Positions 39,886 through 49,784 of a DNA stretch of 64,000 nucleotides are shown here, in pieces. The notes beneath the pieces are model-generated. The model saw only the letters and a program-made list of their open reading frames with translations, ran no database searches and was not told the DNA's origin. This stretch comes from Cellulomonas sp. NS3. GTDB taxonomy: Bacteria > Actinomycetota > Actinomycetes > Actinomycetales > Cellulomonadaceae. A program made the position numbers and the translations under genes. Position 1 is the first letter of the stretch. Each line of letters starts with the position of its first letter. Location: the NCBI RefSeq assembly GCF_024757985.1, contig NZ_CP103289.1:2170001-2234000 (forward strand). Reading direction: 5' to 3'.

Positions 39886-41133
39886 ATGACCCGCGCACCC
39901 GCGACACCCCGCTCCGGCGCGCCCGGGGCCGGTCGTCGCCACGCGGGCGCCTCCCCGCACGAGGGGCGGTCGCCCGGCGCGGAGGCCGCACCGGCGCACG
40001 CACCGCGCCTGCGCGCGATGGACGCGCTGCGCCTGCTCGCGGCCCTGTCGGTCGTCCTCTTCCACTTCACGGCGCGCGAGCAGCACCGCTGGGGGATGGA
40101 TCCCGACGAGGCGTTCCCGCGCCTGTCGGAGGTCACGCCCTACGGGTACACCGGCGTGCACCTGTTCTTCGTGATCAGCGGGTTCGTCATCCTGATGTCG
40201 GCGTGGGGGCGCTCCGTGCCGCAGTTCGTCGCGTCGCGCGTGAGCCGGCTGTACCCCGCGTTCTGGGCCGCGGTGCTGCTCACGGCGGTGCTGCGCTGGG
40301 CCTGGCCGACGTTCGAGACCCGGACGCCCGGCGAGGTGCTCGCGAACCTCACCATGCTCTCGGAGCCGTTCGGGGTGCCCGCGGTCGACGGGGTCTACTG
40401 GACGCTCTGGGTCGAGATCCAGTTCTACGCCGCCGTGCTCCTGCTGCTGCTCGTCGGGATCACGCGGCGCCGCGTGCTGCTGCTCGCGGGCGCCGGGCCG
40501 CTCGTCTGCACGGCGCTCACGCTCGCGGTGCCCGAGGCGCGCGGCGTCCTGACCGGGCTGCCGTGGGCGTCGATGTTCGGCGCCGGGATGGTGCTGTTCG
40601 TGATCTACCGCGAGGGCCACTCGCGCGGGACGTGGGCGCTCGTCGCGCTCAACACGCTGCAGGGTGTCGTCGTCGCGGTCGACCAGAAGGCGCCGGCGAT
40701 CGACGCGCTCACGACGGGTGCGCCGGTGTGGCCCCCGCTGCTCGCGCTCGCGGTCGTCGGCGCGGTGGGGGCCGTCGCGGCCGTCGCGTTCGTGCCCGCG
40801 GTGCGCGACCTGGACCTGCCCGTGCTGACGACGGCCGGTGCGCTGACGTACCCGCTGTACCTCACGCACGAGTACTACGGCTGGGCGCTGATCCAGGCGC
40901 TGCACCCGGCGCTCGGGCGCGTCACGACGCTCCTCGTCGTGGTGAGCGTGTGCCTGGCCCTCGCCTGGGTGCTGCACCGGTGGGTCGAGCGGCCGCTGCA
41001 GCCGCCGCTGCGCCGCGCGGTCGCGCGCGCGCTGACGCGCCCCGGCCGGCGCGCCGCCGAGCCGGAGCGTGGTCCGGTGGCCGCGTCGCCCGTTCGGGCA
41101 CCGGTGCTGGTCAGCGCGGGCGACCGGCGCTGA
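39886..41133 (+). CDS. Acyltransferase 3 family membrane protein
   Basis: Integral membrane O-acyltransferase of about 415 residues. The family start is [20 protein letters not shown] with the catalytic His; then [31 protein letters not shown] and [11 protein letters not shown], with about ten hydrophobic helices and a basic tail. Such enzymes acetylate or succinylate exported sugars, peptidoglycan or antibiotics; the substrate is unknown here. The ATG at 39886 is preferred over an in-frame GTG at 39865 because of the promoter position. It is divergent from prpD. Confidence 0.88.
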   Translation: MTRAPATPRSGAPGAGRRHAGASPHEGRSPGAEAAPAHAPRLRAMDALRLLAALSVVLFHFTAREQHRWGMDPDEAFPRLSEVTPYGYTGVHLFFVISGFVILMSAWGRSVPQFVASRVSRLYPAFWAAVLLTAVLRWAWPTFETRTPGEVLANLTMLSEPFGVPAVDGVYWTLWVEIQFYAAVLLLLLVGITRRRVLLLAGAGPLVCTALTLAVPEARGVLTGLPWASMFGAGMVLFVIYREGHSRGTWALVALNTLQGVVVAVDQKAPAIDALTTGAPVWPPLLALAVVGAVGAVAAVAFVPAVRDLDLPVLTTAGALTYPLYLTHEYYGWALIQALHPALGRVTTLLVVVSVCLALAWVLHRWVERPLQPPLRRAVARALTRPGRRAAEPERGPVAASPVRAPVLVSAGDRR

Positions 41134-41180
41134 GGGGAGCCCCGGCGAGCTCCGTCCGGCTCGGCCCGGGTCCGGTCCTG

Positions 41181-41210
41181 TTGACAGTCGATCTTCGCGC
41201 TGCCTAGTGT
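41181..41210 (+). promoter_or_regulatory. Galactoside operon promoter
   Basis: -35 TTGACA (41181-41186) and -10 TAGTGT (41205-41210) are 18 bases apart, the best consensus promoter in the window. The expected start, near 41217, falls within operator O1, and the leader to the GH42 gene is about 96 bases. Confidence 0.75.
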
Positions 41211-41223
41211 GTGCACGTTCACA
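41210..41223 (+). promoter_or_regulatory. LacI-type operator O1
   Basis: TGTGCACGTTCACA is a near-perfect palindrome of the LacI/GalR type with an ACGT centre. It overlaps the last base of the -10 and the transcription start, so binding would block initiation. Confidence 0.7.
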
Positions 41224-41255
41224 CATTCTCGACGGCGAGACGACCTGGCTCTCTA

Positions 41256-41269
41256 TGTGCACGTGCACA
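41256..41269 (+). promoter_or_regulatory. LacI-type operator O2
   Basis: TGTGCACGTGCACA is a perfect 14-bp palindrome, centred 46 bp downstream of O1, in the leader of the GH42 gene. Two sites suggest cooperative binding or roadblocking by the regulator encoded at 48748-49767. Confidence 0.7.
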
Positions 41270-41312
41270 CACCGACCGGACCGGCTCCCGCCGCACGACG
41301 GGCAGGGAGCAC

Positions 41313-43334
41313 ATGGACTCGCCGGACGCAGGTCTCCGCACGGAGGACGCGACGACGCGCACGATCGCGTACGGCTGCGACTACAACCCCGAGCAGTGGG
41401 ACCGCGACGTCTGGCGCGAGGACGTCGCCCTCATGCGCGAGGCCGGGGTCGACCTGGTGGCGGTGAACATCTTCGGCTGGTCCCACGTCGAGCCCCGGCC
41501 CGGCGAGCACGACTGGTCCGGTCTCGACGAGGTCGTCGATTTGCTCCACGCGCACGGCATCCGGGTCAACCTCGGGACCGGCACGTCGTCGCCGCCGCCG
41601 TGGCTCACGACCCTGCACCCCGAGATCCTGCCCGTGATGGCGGACGGCACGACGCGGTTCCCGGGCGGGCGCCAGGCGTGGTGCCCGAGCTCGGCCGAGT
41701 TCCGCCGCCGGGCCCTGGCGCTCGTCGAGCAGGTCGCGAAGCGCTACGGCGAGCACCCCGCGGTCGCCCTGTGGCACGTCTCCAACGAGCTCGGCTGCCA
41801 CAACGCGCTGTGCTACTGCGACGAGTCCGCCGCCGCGTTCCGGGTCTGGCTCGAGCGGCGCTACGGCACGGTCGACGCGCTGAACACCGCGTGGGGGACG
41901 AGCTTCTGGAGCCAGCGCTACACCGACTGGGCCGAGATCCTCCCGCCCCGCGCCACGATCTCGCTGGGGAACCCCGCGCAGGCCGTCGACTTCCACCGGT
42001 TCAGCTCCGACGCGCTGCTCGACCACTACCGCGCCGAGGCCGACGTGCTGCGCCGGCACTCGAGCGCGCCCGTCACCACCAACTTCATGGTCACCGCGCA
42101 CATCCGGAACCTCGACTACTGGTCGTGGGCGCCCGAGATGGACGTCGTCGCGAACGACCACTACCTCGACCACCGGCTCGACGACCCCCGCTCGGAGCTG
42201 TCCTTCGCGGCGGACCTGACGCGCGGGCTCGCCGGGGGCGCGCCCTGGCTGCTCATGGAGCAGTCGACGAGCGCCGTGAACTGGCAGCCGGTCAACGTCG
42301 CCAAGGAGCCGGGGCAGATGACCCGCAACTCCCTGACCCACGTCGCCCGCGGCGCCGACGGCGTGTGCTTCTTCCAGTGGCGCGCCTCGGTGCAGGGCTC
42401 CGAGAAGTTCCACTCGGCGCTCGTCCCGCACGCCGGCACCGACACGGCCGTGTGGCGCGAGGTCGTCGAGCTCGGCGCGACGCTCGACCGGCTCGACGAG
42501 GTCGCCGGCACGCGCGTCGTCGCGGACGCCGCGCTCGTCTTCAGCTGGGAGTCGTGGTGGGCCGCCGACGGCGAGGCACGCCCGTCGCACGCCGTCCGCT
42601 ACCTCGACCAGGTGCACACCGCGTACCGCGCGCTGCACGAGCTCGGCGTCACGGTCGACGTCGTCGGCCCCGACAGCGACCTGAGCGGCTACGGCCTCGT
42701 CGTCGTCCCCTCGCTCCACATGGTCACGGATGCGCAGGCGGCGCGGGTCGCCTCCTACGTCGAGGCCGGCGGGCACGCGCTCGTGACGTTCTGGTCCGGG
42801 ATCGTCGACCAGGACGACCGCGTGCGGCTCGGTGGCTACCCGGGCGCGTTCCGCGAGCTGCTCGGCGTCGTCGCCGAGGAGGTCGCACCGCTGCTGCCCG
42901 GCGTGCGGGTCACGCTCGACACCGGCGCGCACGCGTCGCTGTGGACGGAGCGGCTGCGCACGACCGATGCCGCCACGGTCGCGTCCTACGCCGACGGGCC
43001 GCTCGCCGGGGTCCCCGCGGTCACCCGTGCGGAGCGCGGCGACGGCGTCGCGTGGTACGTCGCGACCGCGCTCGACCCGGCCGACCTGCGCGACGTGCTG
43101 CGCTCCGCGGTGCTGGGCGCCGGTGTCACGCCGACCGGGCCCGAGGGCGACGGCTCGGTCGAGGTCGTCCGCCGCGCGGGGGACGGCCGCAGCTACCTCT
43201 TCGTCGTCAACCACGCGCACCGCGACCTCGAGCACCCGGCCACGGGGCACGAGCTCGTCACCGACCGGCCGGTCGCCGGCCACGTCCACGTGCCCGCCGG
43301 AAGCGTGCGGGTCGTCCGGGAGGACACACCATGA
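41313..43334 (+). CDS. Beta-galactosidase, GH42
   Basis: Glycoside hydrolase that removes terminal beta-galactose, probably inside the cell as no signal peptide is present. 673 residues from the ATG at 41313. The N-terminal TIM barrel starts [17 protein letters not shown]; the acid/base is Glu159 (LWHVSNELG) and the nucleophile Glu316 ([14 protein letters not shown]). Cys124, Cys162, Cys167 and Cys169 fit the zinc cluster seen in some GH42 enzymes. The trimerisation and C-terminal domains follow. The gene lies behind the two-operator promoter, and its stop overlaps the permease ATG. Confidence 0.93.
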   Translation: MDSPDAGLRTEDATTRTIAYGCDYNPEQWDRDVWREDVALMREAGVDLVAVNIFGWSHVEPRPGEHDWSGLDEVVDLLHAHGIRVNLGTGTSSPPPWLTTLHPEILPVMADGTTRFPGGRQAWCPSSAEFRRRALALVEQVAKRYGEHPAVALWHVSNELGCHNALCYCDESAAAFRVWLERRYGTVDALNTAWGTSFWSQRYTDWAEILPPRATISLGNPAQAVDFHRFSSDALLDHYRAEADVLRRHSSAPVTTNFMVTAHIRNLDYWSWAPEMDVVANDHYLDHRLDDPRSELSFAADLTRGLAGGAPWLLMEQSTSAVNWQPVNVAKEPGQMTRNSLTHVARGADGVCFFQWRASVQGSEKFHSALVPHAGTDTAVWREVVELGATLDRLDEVAGTRVVADAALVFSWESWWAADGEARPSHAVRYLDQVHTAYRALHELGVTVDVVGPDSDLSGYGLVVVPSLHMVTDAQAARVASYVEAGGHALVTFWSGIVDQDDRVRLGGYPGAFRELLGVVAEEVAPLLPGVRVTLDTGAHASLWTERLRTTDAATVASYADGPLAGVPAVTRAERGDGVAWYVATALDPADLRDVLRSAVLGAGVTPTGPEGDGSVEVVRRAGDGRSYLFVVNHAHRDLEHPATGHELVTDRPVAGHVHVPAGSVRVVREDTP

Positions 43335-44257
43335 CGAGCACCCAGGTCGTCGCGCCCGCACTCGTGCGGGGCGCACCGCCGGCGCGCCGGCTCCCCGTGC
43401 CGCACAAGCGAGCGATCGCGTTCTTCGTGCTGCCGTTCGGCGTGCTGTTCGCGCTGTTCTACGCGCTGCCCGTCGGCTACGCGGTGTGGCAGTCGCTGCT
43501 GGTCGTCGAGCGCGAGGGCACGTTCGGGCCGGCCCGGCAGGTGTTCGGCGGTCTGGCGCAGTACGAGCAGGTGTTCCAGAACGGGCCGTTCTGGGCCTCG
43601 GTCGGGCGGGTGCTGCTGTTCGGCGTCGTCCAGGTCCCCGTGATGCTGCTGCTCGCGCTCGTGTTCGCGCTGCTGCTGGACTCGCCCCTGCTGCGCGGCA
43701 AGCGGTTCTTCCGGCTCGCGTTCTTCGTGCCCTACGCGGTGCCCGGGGTCGTCGCGGCGATCATGTGGGGCTTCCTGTACTCGCCGAACCTCTCGCCGTT
43801 CACGGCCGTCACCGGCTCGGTCGACCTCCTCTCCGCCGACCTCGTGCTGTGGGCCATGGCGAACGTCGTGACGTGGGTCTACGTCGGCTACAACATGCTG
43901 ATCATCTACTCCTCGCTGCTCGCGATCCCGACCGAGGTGTACGAGGCTGCGCGGCTCGACGGCGCGGGCCAGCTCCGCATCGCGTGGTCGGTGAAGATCC
44001 CGCTCGTCCTGCCGGCGATCGTGCTGACGACCGTGTTCTCGATCATCGGGACGCTCCAGCTCCTCGCCGAGCCGCAGGTGTTCCGCTCGTTCAGCTCCGC
44101 GGTCACGAGCACCTTCACGCCGAACCTCACCGTCTACTCGACGTCGTCGGTGCCGAACTTCAACCTCGCCGCGGCCTTCTCCGTCGTCCTCGCGCTGGCG
44201 ACGTTCGTGCTGTCGTTCGCGTTCCTCAAGCTGACCCAGAAGAAGGGCGTCCAGTGA
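43331..44257 (+). CDS. Carbohydrate ABC transporter permease, MalF-type
   Basis: 308-residue membrane subunit of a CUT1 sugar importer. Six helices; the EAA loop EVYEAARLDGAGQLRIAWSV, which docks the ATPase, lies near residue 200. Overlaps of 4 bases join it to the GH42 gene upstream and the second permease downstream. With the binding protein at 45234 it should import a galactoside such as lacto- or raffinose-type sugars. No ATPase gene is in the operon, so a shared MsiK-like ATPase is expected. Confidence 0.92.
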   Translation: MTSTQVVAPALVRGAPPARRLPVPHKRAIAFFVLPFGVLFALFYALPVGYAVWQSLLVVEREGTFGPARQVFGGLAQYEQVFQNGPFWASVGRVLLFGVVQVPVMLLLALVFALLLDSPLLRGKRFFRLAFFVPYAVPGVVAAIMWGFLYSPNLSPFTAVTGSVDLLSADLVLWAMANVVTWVYVGYNMLIIYSSLLAIPTEVYEAARLDGAGQLRIAWSVKIPLVLPAIVLTTVFSIIGTLQLLAEPQVFRSFSSAVTSTFTPNLTVYSTSSVPNFNLAAAFSVVLALATFVLSFAFLKLTQKKGVQ

Positions 44258-45150
44258 GCGCCGCCGTCCGCACCGCCCCCGCCGCGACCGCCACCACGGG
44301 CACGCGCGGCGTCCGGGAGAACCCGCTGTCGCGCGTCGGCGCGATGCTCGTCATGGGCGTCTTCACGCTCTACTTCCTGGTCCCGATCTGGTGGCTGCTC
44401 GTCTCGGCGACGAAGGACCGCGGCCAGTTCACGAGCACGCACCCGCTGTGGTTCGCGGACATGAACCTGGTCGAGAACATCGGGGCGCTGCTGCGCTACG
44501 ACGGCGGGATCTTCGTGCGCTGGGTCGGCAACTCGATCGCGTACACCGCGGGCGGCGCGCTGCTCGGCACCGTGCTCGCTGCGATGTGCGGGTACGCGCT
44601 CGCGAAGTACCGGTTCGCGGGTCGCGACGTGCTGTTCAACGTCGTGCTCGGCGGCGTGCTGGTGCCGGCGACCGCGCTCGCGCTGCCGCTGTTCCTGATC
44701 TTCAGCCAGGTCAACCTGACGAACACGTTCTGGGCGGTGTTCCTGCCGAGCCTCGTGAGCCCGTTCGGGGTGTACCTGACGCGGATCTACGCGGCGGCGA
44801 GCGTGCCCGACGAGCTGCTCGAGGCCGCGCGCCTCGACGGGTCGAGCGAGGTCCGCACGTTCTTCACGGTCTCCGTCCGGCTCATGTTCCCGGCGCTCGT
44901 GACGGTGTTCCTGTTCCAGTTCGTCGCGATCTGGAACAACTTCTTCCTCCCGCTCATCATGCTCCGCGACGAGGCCGTCTTCCCCGTGACGCTCGGCCTC
45001 TACTCCTGGAACACCCAGGTGAACCAGATCCCCGAGCTGCGCGGCTACGTGCTCGTCGGGGCCCTCCTGTCGATCGTCCCGCTGATCCTCGTCTTCCTGC
45101 TGCTGCAGCGCTTCTGGCGCAACGGTCTGGGCGCCGGCTCGGTCAAGTGA
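44254..45150 (+). CDS. Carbohydrate ABC transporter permease, MalG-type
   Basis: 298-residue second permease subunit. Helices run from VGAMLVMGVFTLYFLVPIWWLL onwards; the EAA loop is DELLEAARLDGSSEVRTFF. The GTG overlaps the stop of the MalF-type gene. It ends 83 bases before the binding-protein gene, a gap holding a strong hairpin. Confidence 0.92.
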   Translation: MSAAVRTAPAATATTGTRGVRENPLSRVGAMLVMGVFTLYFLVPIWWLLVSATKDRGQFTSTHPLWFADMNLVENIGALLRYDGGIFVRWVGNSIAYTAGGALLGTVLAAMCGYALAKYRFAGRDVLFNVVLGGVLVPATALALPLFLIFSQVNLTNTFWAVFLPSLVSPFGVYLTRIYAAASVPDELLEAARLDGSSEVRTFFTVSVRLMFPALVTVFLFQFVAIWNNFFLPLIMLRDEAVFPVTLGLYSWNTQVNQIPELRGYVLVGALLSIVPLILVFLLLQRFWRNGLGAGSVK

Positions 45151-45186
45151 CCGCCGGCACGAGCACGCGTCGACCGACCCCCTCCC

Positions 45187-45208
45187 GCTCGGCAGCCCCC
45201 TGCCGAGC
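45187..45208 (+). terminator. Perfect 9-bp hairpin between permease and binding-protein genes
   Basis: GCTCGGCAG/CTGCCGAGC with a CCCC loop lies 36 bases after the permease stop and 25 bases before the binding-protein ATG. No U-tract. It may protect a processed mRNA end or attenuate, so the binding protein can be made at a different level from the permeases. Confidence 0.45.
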
Positions 45209-45233
45209 CGTCCCCCCACAGAAAAGGACAACC

Positions 45234-46571
45234 ATGCGTCTCACCTCGAAGGCTGCCAGCGTCGGCACCCTCACGGCGGTCGCCCTCCTCGTCGCCGGCT
45301 GCTCGTCGTCGGGCGACGACACCCCGGCCGGTGGCGACACCGCCGGTGCCTGCGAGCCGTCCGACGGCGCGGTCGAGCTCACGTTCACGACGTGGATCCC
45401 CGGGATCGAGGAGGTCGTCGACGTCTGGAACGAGGCGAACCCCGACATCCAGGTGACCGTGCAGACCGGCCCCAACGGCAACGGCGGCACGTACCAGAAC
45501 TTCTTCAACCAGCTCAAGGCCGGCAACGCCCCCGACCTCGGGCAGATCGAGTACGACGCGCTGCCGAACTTCCGCGTCCAGGACGGGCTGACGGACCTCG
45601 GCGCGTGCGCCGACGTGATGGCCGCGCAGGACGACTTCGTCGACTGGACCTGGGACCAGGTCAGCTTCGGCGAGGACGGCCACGCCTACGCGATCCCGCA
45701 GGACGCCGGCCCGATGGCGCTCTTCTACCGCAAGGACCTGTTCGAGGCGAACGGCATCGCGGTCCCCACGACGTGGGCCGAGTACGCCGCGGCAGCGGAG
45801 CAGGTCAAGGCCGCGGGCGGGTACATCACCAACTTCTCGCAGAGCGACGTCAACCAGTTCGCGGGCCTCGTGTGGCAGGCCGGGGGGACCTGGTTCACGA
45901 ACGACGGCGAGGCGTGGGGCGTCGACCTCGCGGGCGAGGAGTCGGCGGAGGTCGCCGAGTACTGGCAGGACCTCGTCGACCGCGACCTCGTCTCGAGCGT
46001 CCCGCCGTGGACGAGCGAGTGGGACAACGCCTACAACACCGGCGCCGCGTGGACCTGGGTCTCCGCGGTGTGGGGCGCCAACTCGATCGCGAGCGGCGCG
46101 CCCGACACCGCCGGGAAGTGGGCCGTCGCCCCGATGCCGCAGTGGGAGGCGGGCGACGAGGTCGCCGGCAACTGGGGCGGGTCGTCGACCGCGGTCTTCC
46201 GGGGCTCGGAGCACGTCTACGAGGCCACGAAGTTCGCGCTCTGGCTCAACACGTCCGACGAGGCGCTCACGCTGCTCAACGAGGGCGCGAACCTCTACCC
46301 CGCGACGAAGGCCGGCGCCGAGCTCCCCGCGCTCGCGGAGGGCGTCGAGTTCTACGGCGGCCAGGCCATCTATGACGTGTTCGCGGAGGCCTCGACGCAG
46401 GTCCCCGAGGGCTTCACGTGGGGCCCGACGATGACGCAGGTCTACGCCGACGTCTCGGACGGCTTCAAGGGCGCGGTCTCCGGCTCGGGGACGCTGCTCG
46501 AGTCGCTCGAGTCCGCGCAGGAGTCGACGGTCTCGACGCTCGAGTCGCAGTCGATCCCGGTCGCCGAGTGA
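45234..46571 (+). CDS. Sugar ABC transporter substrate-binding lipoprotein
   Basis: Extracellular solute-binding protein family 1, 445 residues. The signal peptide ends LLVAGC (lipobox, Cys23), followed by a Ser/Asp/Gly linker. Typical marks are LTFTTWIPGIEEVVDVWNEA, QLKAGNAPDLGQIEYDALP, VPTTWAEYAAAAEQVKAAGG and aromatic-rich binding segments (WTSEWDNAYNTGAAWTWV). An AAAAGGA site precedes the ATG. It should pass galactosides to the permeases encoded just upstream. Confidence 0.93.
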   Translation: MRLTSKAASVGTLTAVALLVAGCSSSGDDTPAGGDTAGACEPSDGAVELTFTTWIPGIEEVVDVWNEANPDIQVTVQTGPNGNGGTYQNFFNQLKAGNAPDLGQIEYDALPNFRVQDGLTDLGACADVMAAQDDFVDWTWDQVSFGEDGHAYAIPQDAGPMALFYRKDLFEANGIAVPTTWAEYAAAAEQVKAAGGYITNFSQSDVNQFAGLVWQAGGTWFTNDGEAWGVDLAGEESAEVAEYWQDLVDRDLVSSVPPWTSEWDNAYNTGAAWTWVSAVWGANSIASGAPDTAGKWAVAPMPQWEAGDEVAGNWGGSSTAVFRGSEHVYEATKFALWLNTSDEALTLLNEGANLYPATKAGAELPALAEGVEFYGGQAIYDVFAEASTQVPEGFTWGPTMTQVYADVSDGFKGAVSGSGTLLESLESAQESTVSTLESQSIPVAE

Positions 46572-48751
46572 CGCGTGGTCCTGCACCCGCGTGCGGCGGG
46601 GTGACCGTGCACCTGCGGGCGGCGGGTACGAGCCTGCTGCTCGACACCCCGGTGCAGGACGGTGGACTGCCCGCCGTCCTGCACTGGGGGCGTGACCTGG
46701 GGCCGCTCGACGACGACGCGCTCGCGGCGCTCGCCGGGGCGCTCGTGCCGGCCGTCCCGCCGAGCGCGATCGACACCCCGCTGCGCGTGTCGGCCCTGCC
46801 GACGCGCGAGCAGGGGTGGACCGGGCGGCCCGGGGTCGAGGGGTTCTGGTCGGGCTCGGGGGAGCCGGCAGCGGGCCTCGCGCTCACCGGGGTCGAGCAC
46901 GTGGGCGACCGCGCGGTCCGGCTGCACCTCACGGGCTCGGGCGGGCGGCTCGCGGTCGTGACGGACGTCGAGCTGTCCGAGCACGGCGTGCTCCGCGTGC
47001 GGCACGCGCTCGAGAACGGCGGGGCCGACACGTTCGTGGTGGGATCGCTCGACGCGACGCTGCCCGTGCCGGACCGCGCACGCGAGGTGCTCGACTTCAC
47101 CGGCCTGTGGGCGCACGAGCGGCGTCCGCAGCGCACGACGCTCGGCCACGGCGCCTGGACGCGCGAGACGCGGCACGGCCGCCCCGGCCACGACGACCCG
47201 TACCTCGTCGTGGCGGGGACGCCCGGCTTCGGCTTCCGGTCCGGCGAGGTCTGGGCGACGCACGTCGCGTGGAGCGGCGACAAGCGGCAGTGGGCCGAGC
47301 GTCAGCCGCTCGGCGCGGCGGTGCTCGGCGGCGGCGAGCTGCTCGCGCCCGGCGAGGTGCGCCTCGCGCCGGGGGAGCGGTACACCGCGCCGTGGCTCGT
47401 CGCGGCCTGGTCCGACGCCGGGCTCGACGGGCTGTCCGACCGCCTCCACCCGTGGGTCCGGTCCTGGTCGACGATCCGGCGCGCCCGCCCCGTCGTGCTC
47501 AACACGTGGGAGGCCGTCTACTTCGACCACGACGCGGCGACGCTCGACCGGCTCGTCGACCTCGCCGCCGACGTCGGCGTCGAGCGGTTCGTGCTCGACG
47601 ACGGCTGGTTCCGCGGCCGCACCGACGCCACGCGGGCGCTCGGCGACTGGACGGTCGACCCCGTCGCGTGGCCCGACGGCCTGCACCCGCTCGCCGCGCG
47701 CGTGCACGCGCGCGGCATGGAGCTCGGGCTGTGGGTCGAGCCGGAGATGGTCAGCCCCGACTCCGACCTCGCCCGCGCGCACCCGGAGTGGGTCGTCGGC
47801 GGGGACGCCCTGCCGACCTGGCGCGACCAGCGCACGCTCGACCTCGGTGACCCGGGCGCGTACGCGTGCGTGCGGGACGCGCTCGCGGCGCTGCTCGACG
47901 AGTACCCGGTCGCCTACCTCAAGTGGGACCACAACCGTGACCTGCTGCACGGCTCGGCGCACCGGCAGACGACGGCGCTGTACCGGCTCCTCGACGAGCT
48001 CCGCGCGCGGTTCCCCGGCGTCGAGATCGAGTCGTGCGCCTCGGGCGGGGCGCGCATCGACCTGGGGATCCTCGAGCGCGTCGACCGCGTGTGGACGTCC
48101 GACACCAACGACCCGCTCGAGCGCCAGCACATCCAGCGCTGGACCGGCGTGCTCGTGCCGCCCGAGTACCTCGGCGGGCACCTCGGAGCCCCGCGCGCCC
48201 ACACCACCGGTCGCACCGCGAGCACCGGCTTCCGGTGCGCGACCGCGATGTTCGGCAGCGCCGGCATCGAGTGGGACCTCACGACGGCGTCGCCGGACGA
48301 GCTCGCGGTCGTGCGCGACTGGGTCGCCGAGCACGTGGCCCGGCGCGGGCTGCTGCACACCGGGCGCGTGGTCCGCGCGGACACCGCCGACCCCGGCGTC
48401 CTGGTGCACGGCGTCGTCGCGCACGACGGCGTGGAGGCGCTGTTCGCGGTCGTCGCGCTCGCGGCGGCCGAGGCCGCGCTGCCCGCCCCGGTGCGGCTCC
48501 CGGGCCTCGACCCGGACCGCACGTACCGCGTGCGGACGGTCGGTCCTGCGCCGCTGCAGGTCCAGGCCGCGCCGCCGCCGTGGTTCGCGCGCGGCGAGGT
48601 CACGCTCCCCGGGCGGCTGCTCACCGACGTCGGCCTCGCGGCGCCGCTGCTCGCACCCGAGAACGCCGTGCTGCTCGCGGTCGAGGCCGTCGCGCCGCAC
48701 GGGGCGGCCGCGGCGGCGCGAGCGGGCGCCGCGGCTACATTCGGCGCATGA
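46568..48751 (+). CDS. Alpha-galactosidase, GH36
   Basis: Removes terminal alpha-galactose, for example from melibiose or raffinose. About 727 residues from a GTG that overlaps the binding-protein stop; a GTG at 46601 is an alternative start. It has an N-terminal beta-sandwich, then the TIM barrel with WEAVYFDHD, FVLDDGWFRGR and GLWVEPEMVSPDSDL; the nucleophile is Asp454 (YLKWDHNRD) and the acid/base Asp512 (WTSDTNDPLERQ). No signal peptide. With GH42 in the same operon, the cell can strip both alpha- and beta-galactosyl ends of imported sugars. Confidence 0.93.
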   Translation: MTRGPAPACGGVTVHLRAAGTSLLLDTPVQDGGLPAVLHWGRDLGPLDDDALAALAGALVPAVPPSAIDTPLRVSALPTREQGWTGRPGVEGFWSGSGEPAAGLALTGVEHVGDRAVRLHLTGSGGRLAVVTDVELSEHGVLRVRHALENGGADTFVVGSLDATLPVPDRAREVLDFTGLWAHERRPQRTTLGHGAWTRETRHGRPGHDDPYLVVAGTPGFGFRSGEVWATHVAWSGDKRQWAERQPLGAAVLGGGELLAPGEVRLAPGERYTAPWLVAAWSDAGLDGLSDRLHPWVRSWSTIRRARPVVLNTWEAVYFDHDAATLDRLVDLAADVGVERFVLDDGWFRGRTDATRALGDWTVDPVAWPDGLHPLAARVHARGMELGLWVEPEMVSPDSDLARAHPEWVVGGDALPTWRDQRTLDLGDPGAYACVRDALAALLDEYPVAYLKWDHNRDLLHGSAHRQTTALYRLLDELRARFPGVEIESCASGGARIDLGILERVDRVWTSDTNDPLERQHIQRWTGVLVPPEYLGGHLGAPRAHTTGRTASTGFRCATAMFGSAGIEWDLTTASPDELAVVRDWVAEHVARRGLLHTGRVVRADTADPGVLVHGVVAHDGVEALFAVVALAAAEAALPAPVRLPGLDPDRTYRVRTVGPAPLQVQAAPPPWFARGEVTLPGRLLTDVGLAAPLLAPENAVLLAVEAVAPHGAAAAARAGAAATFGA

Positions 48752-49767
48752 CTCCTCCTCCGGGCCGGCGCCGCGCCACGATCCACGACGTCGCGGCCGA
48801 GGCGGGCGTCTCGCGCGGCACCGTGTCGCGCCTGCTCAACGGCACCTCGTACGTCTCGTCGGACGCGCGCGAGGCCATCGAGAAGGCCATCGCCAAGGTC
48901 GGCTACGTGCAGAACACCGCCGCGCGCAACCTCGTGACGCGGCGCTCGCGGGCCGTCGGCTTCGTGGTGCATGAGCCGCACGAGCTGTTCCTCGACGACC
49001 CGAACATCGGCGCGATCCTGCTCGGCGCCAACGAGGTCGTCTCCGAGGCGGACTTCCAGCTCGTCGTGCTCGTGCTCGACTCGGAGCGCGACAGCCAGCG
49101 CGTCGCGGACTACCTCCAGGGCGGGTTCGTCGACGGCGCCGTGCTCGTCTCGGCCCGCCAGCACGACACGATCGCGGGTGCCGTCGAGCGGCTCGGGCTG
49201 CCCGCCGTGTTCATCGGCCACCCGCCGGGCCACCCCGCGATCCCGTACGTCGGCATCGACAACCGCTCGGCGGCGCGCTCGGTCACGGAGGAGCTCCTGC
49301 GGACCGGGCGGCGGCGGGTCGCCATGGTCGCGAGCGCGCTCGACCGCGACTCGGGCTCGGACCGGCTCGCCGGGTTCCGCGACGCGCTGGGCGAGCGCTT
49401 CGACCCGCGCCTCGTCGTCGACCACCCCCTGTACTCCTACGCCAGCGGGCTCGAGGGCGCGCGCGAGCTGCTGCGTCGGGAGCCGGCGATCGACGGCATC
49501 TTCGCGGCCTCGGACGCGGTCGCCGCCGGGGTGCTCGAGGCGCTGCGCCAGGCCGGGCGGTCCGTCCCGGGTGACGTCGGCGTGGTCGGGTTCGACGACT
49601 CCGCATGGGCGGTGCGCTGCGTCCCGGCCCTGTCCACCGTGCGCCAGCCCGCGCGGCTGATGGGGCGCCGGGCCGCGGAGATCGTGCTCGGGCAGATCGA
49701 GGGTGCCGAGGTCGTGCCCGGTGGGGCGCTGCTCGACACCGAGGTGGTGTGGCGGGCGTCCGCCTGA
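48748..49767 (+). CDS. LacI-family transcriptional regulator
   Basis: 339 residues with an N-terminal HTH (ATIHDVAAEAGVSRGTVSR and the hinge region to residue 60) and a periplasmic-binding-like sensor domain (GFVVHEPHELFLDDPNIG, GIDNRSAARSVTEELL, DGIFAASDAVAAGVLEAL, GVVGFDDSAW). The ATG overlaps the GH36 stop, so it is the last gene of the galactoside operon and probably represses it through the two operators near 41210 and 41256, releasing on a galactoside. The operator match is inferred. Confidence 0.92.
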   Translation: MTPPPGRRRATIHDVAAEAGVSRGTVSRLLNGTSYVSSDAREAIEKAIAKVGYVQNTAARNLVTRRSRAVGFVVHEPHELFLDDPNIGAILLGANEVVSEADFQLVVLVLDSERDSQRVADYLQGGFVDGAVLVSARQHDTIAGAVERLGLPAVFIGHPPGHPAIPYVGIDNRSAARSVTEELLRTGRRRVAMVASALDRDSGSDRLAGFRDALGERFDPRLVVDHPLYSYASGLEGARELLRREPAIDGIFAASDAVAAGVLEALRQAGRSVPGDVGVVGFDDSAWAVRCVPALSTVRQPARLMGRRAAEIVLGQIEGAEVVPGGALLDTEVVWRASA

Positions 49768-49784
49768 CCGCGTCCGGAGCCGCG

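Noticed and set aside
41211-41312. N-terminal extension of the GH42 enzyme from 41211
   Set aside because: It would begin inside operator O1, upstream of the expected transcription start, and encodes a basic sequence not typical of GH42; the family sequence begins after the ATG at 41313.
39886-49767. Defence island or biosynthetic cluster around the acyltransferase
   Set aside because: Neighbours are propionate and galactoside catabolism genes; nothing supports a defence or antibiotic role.
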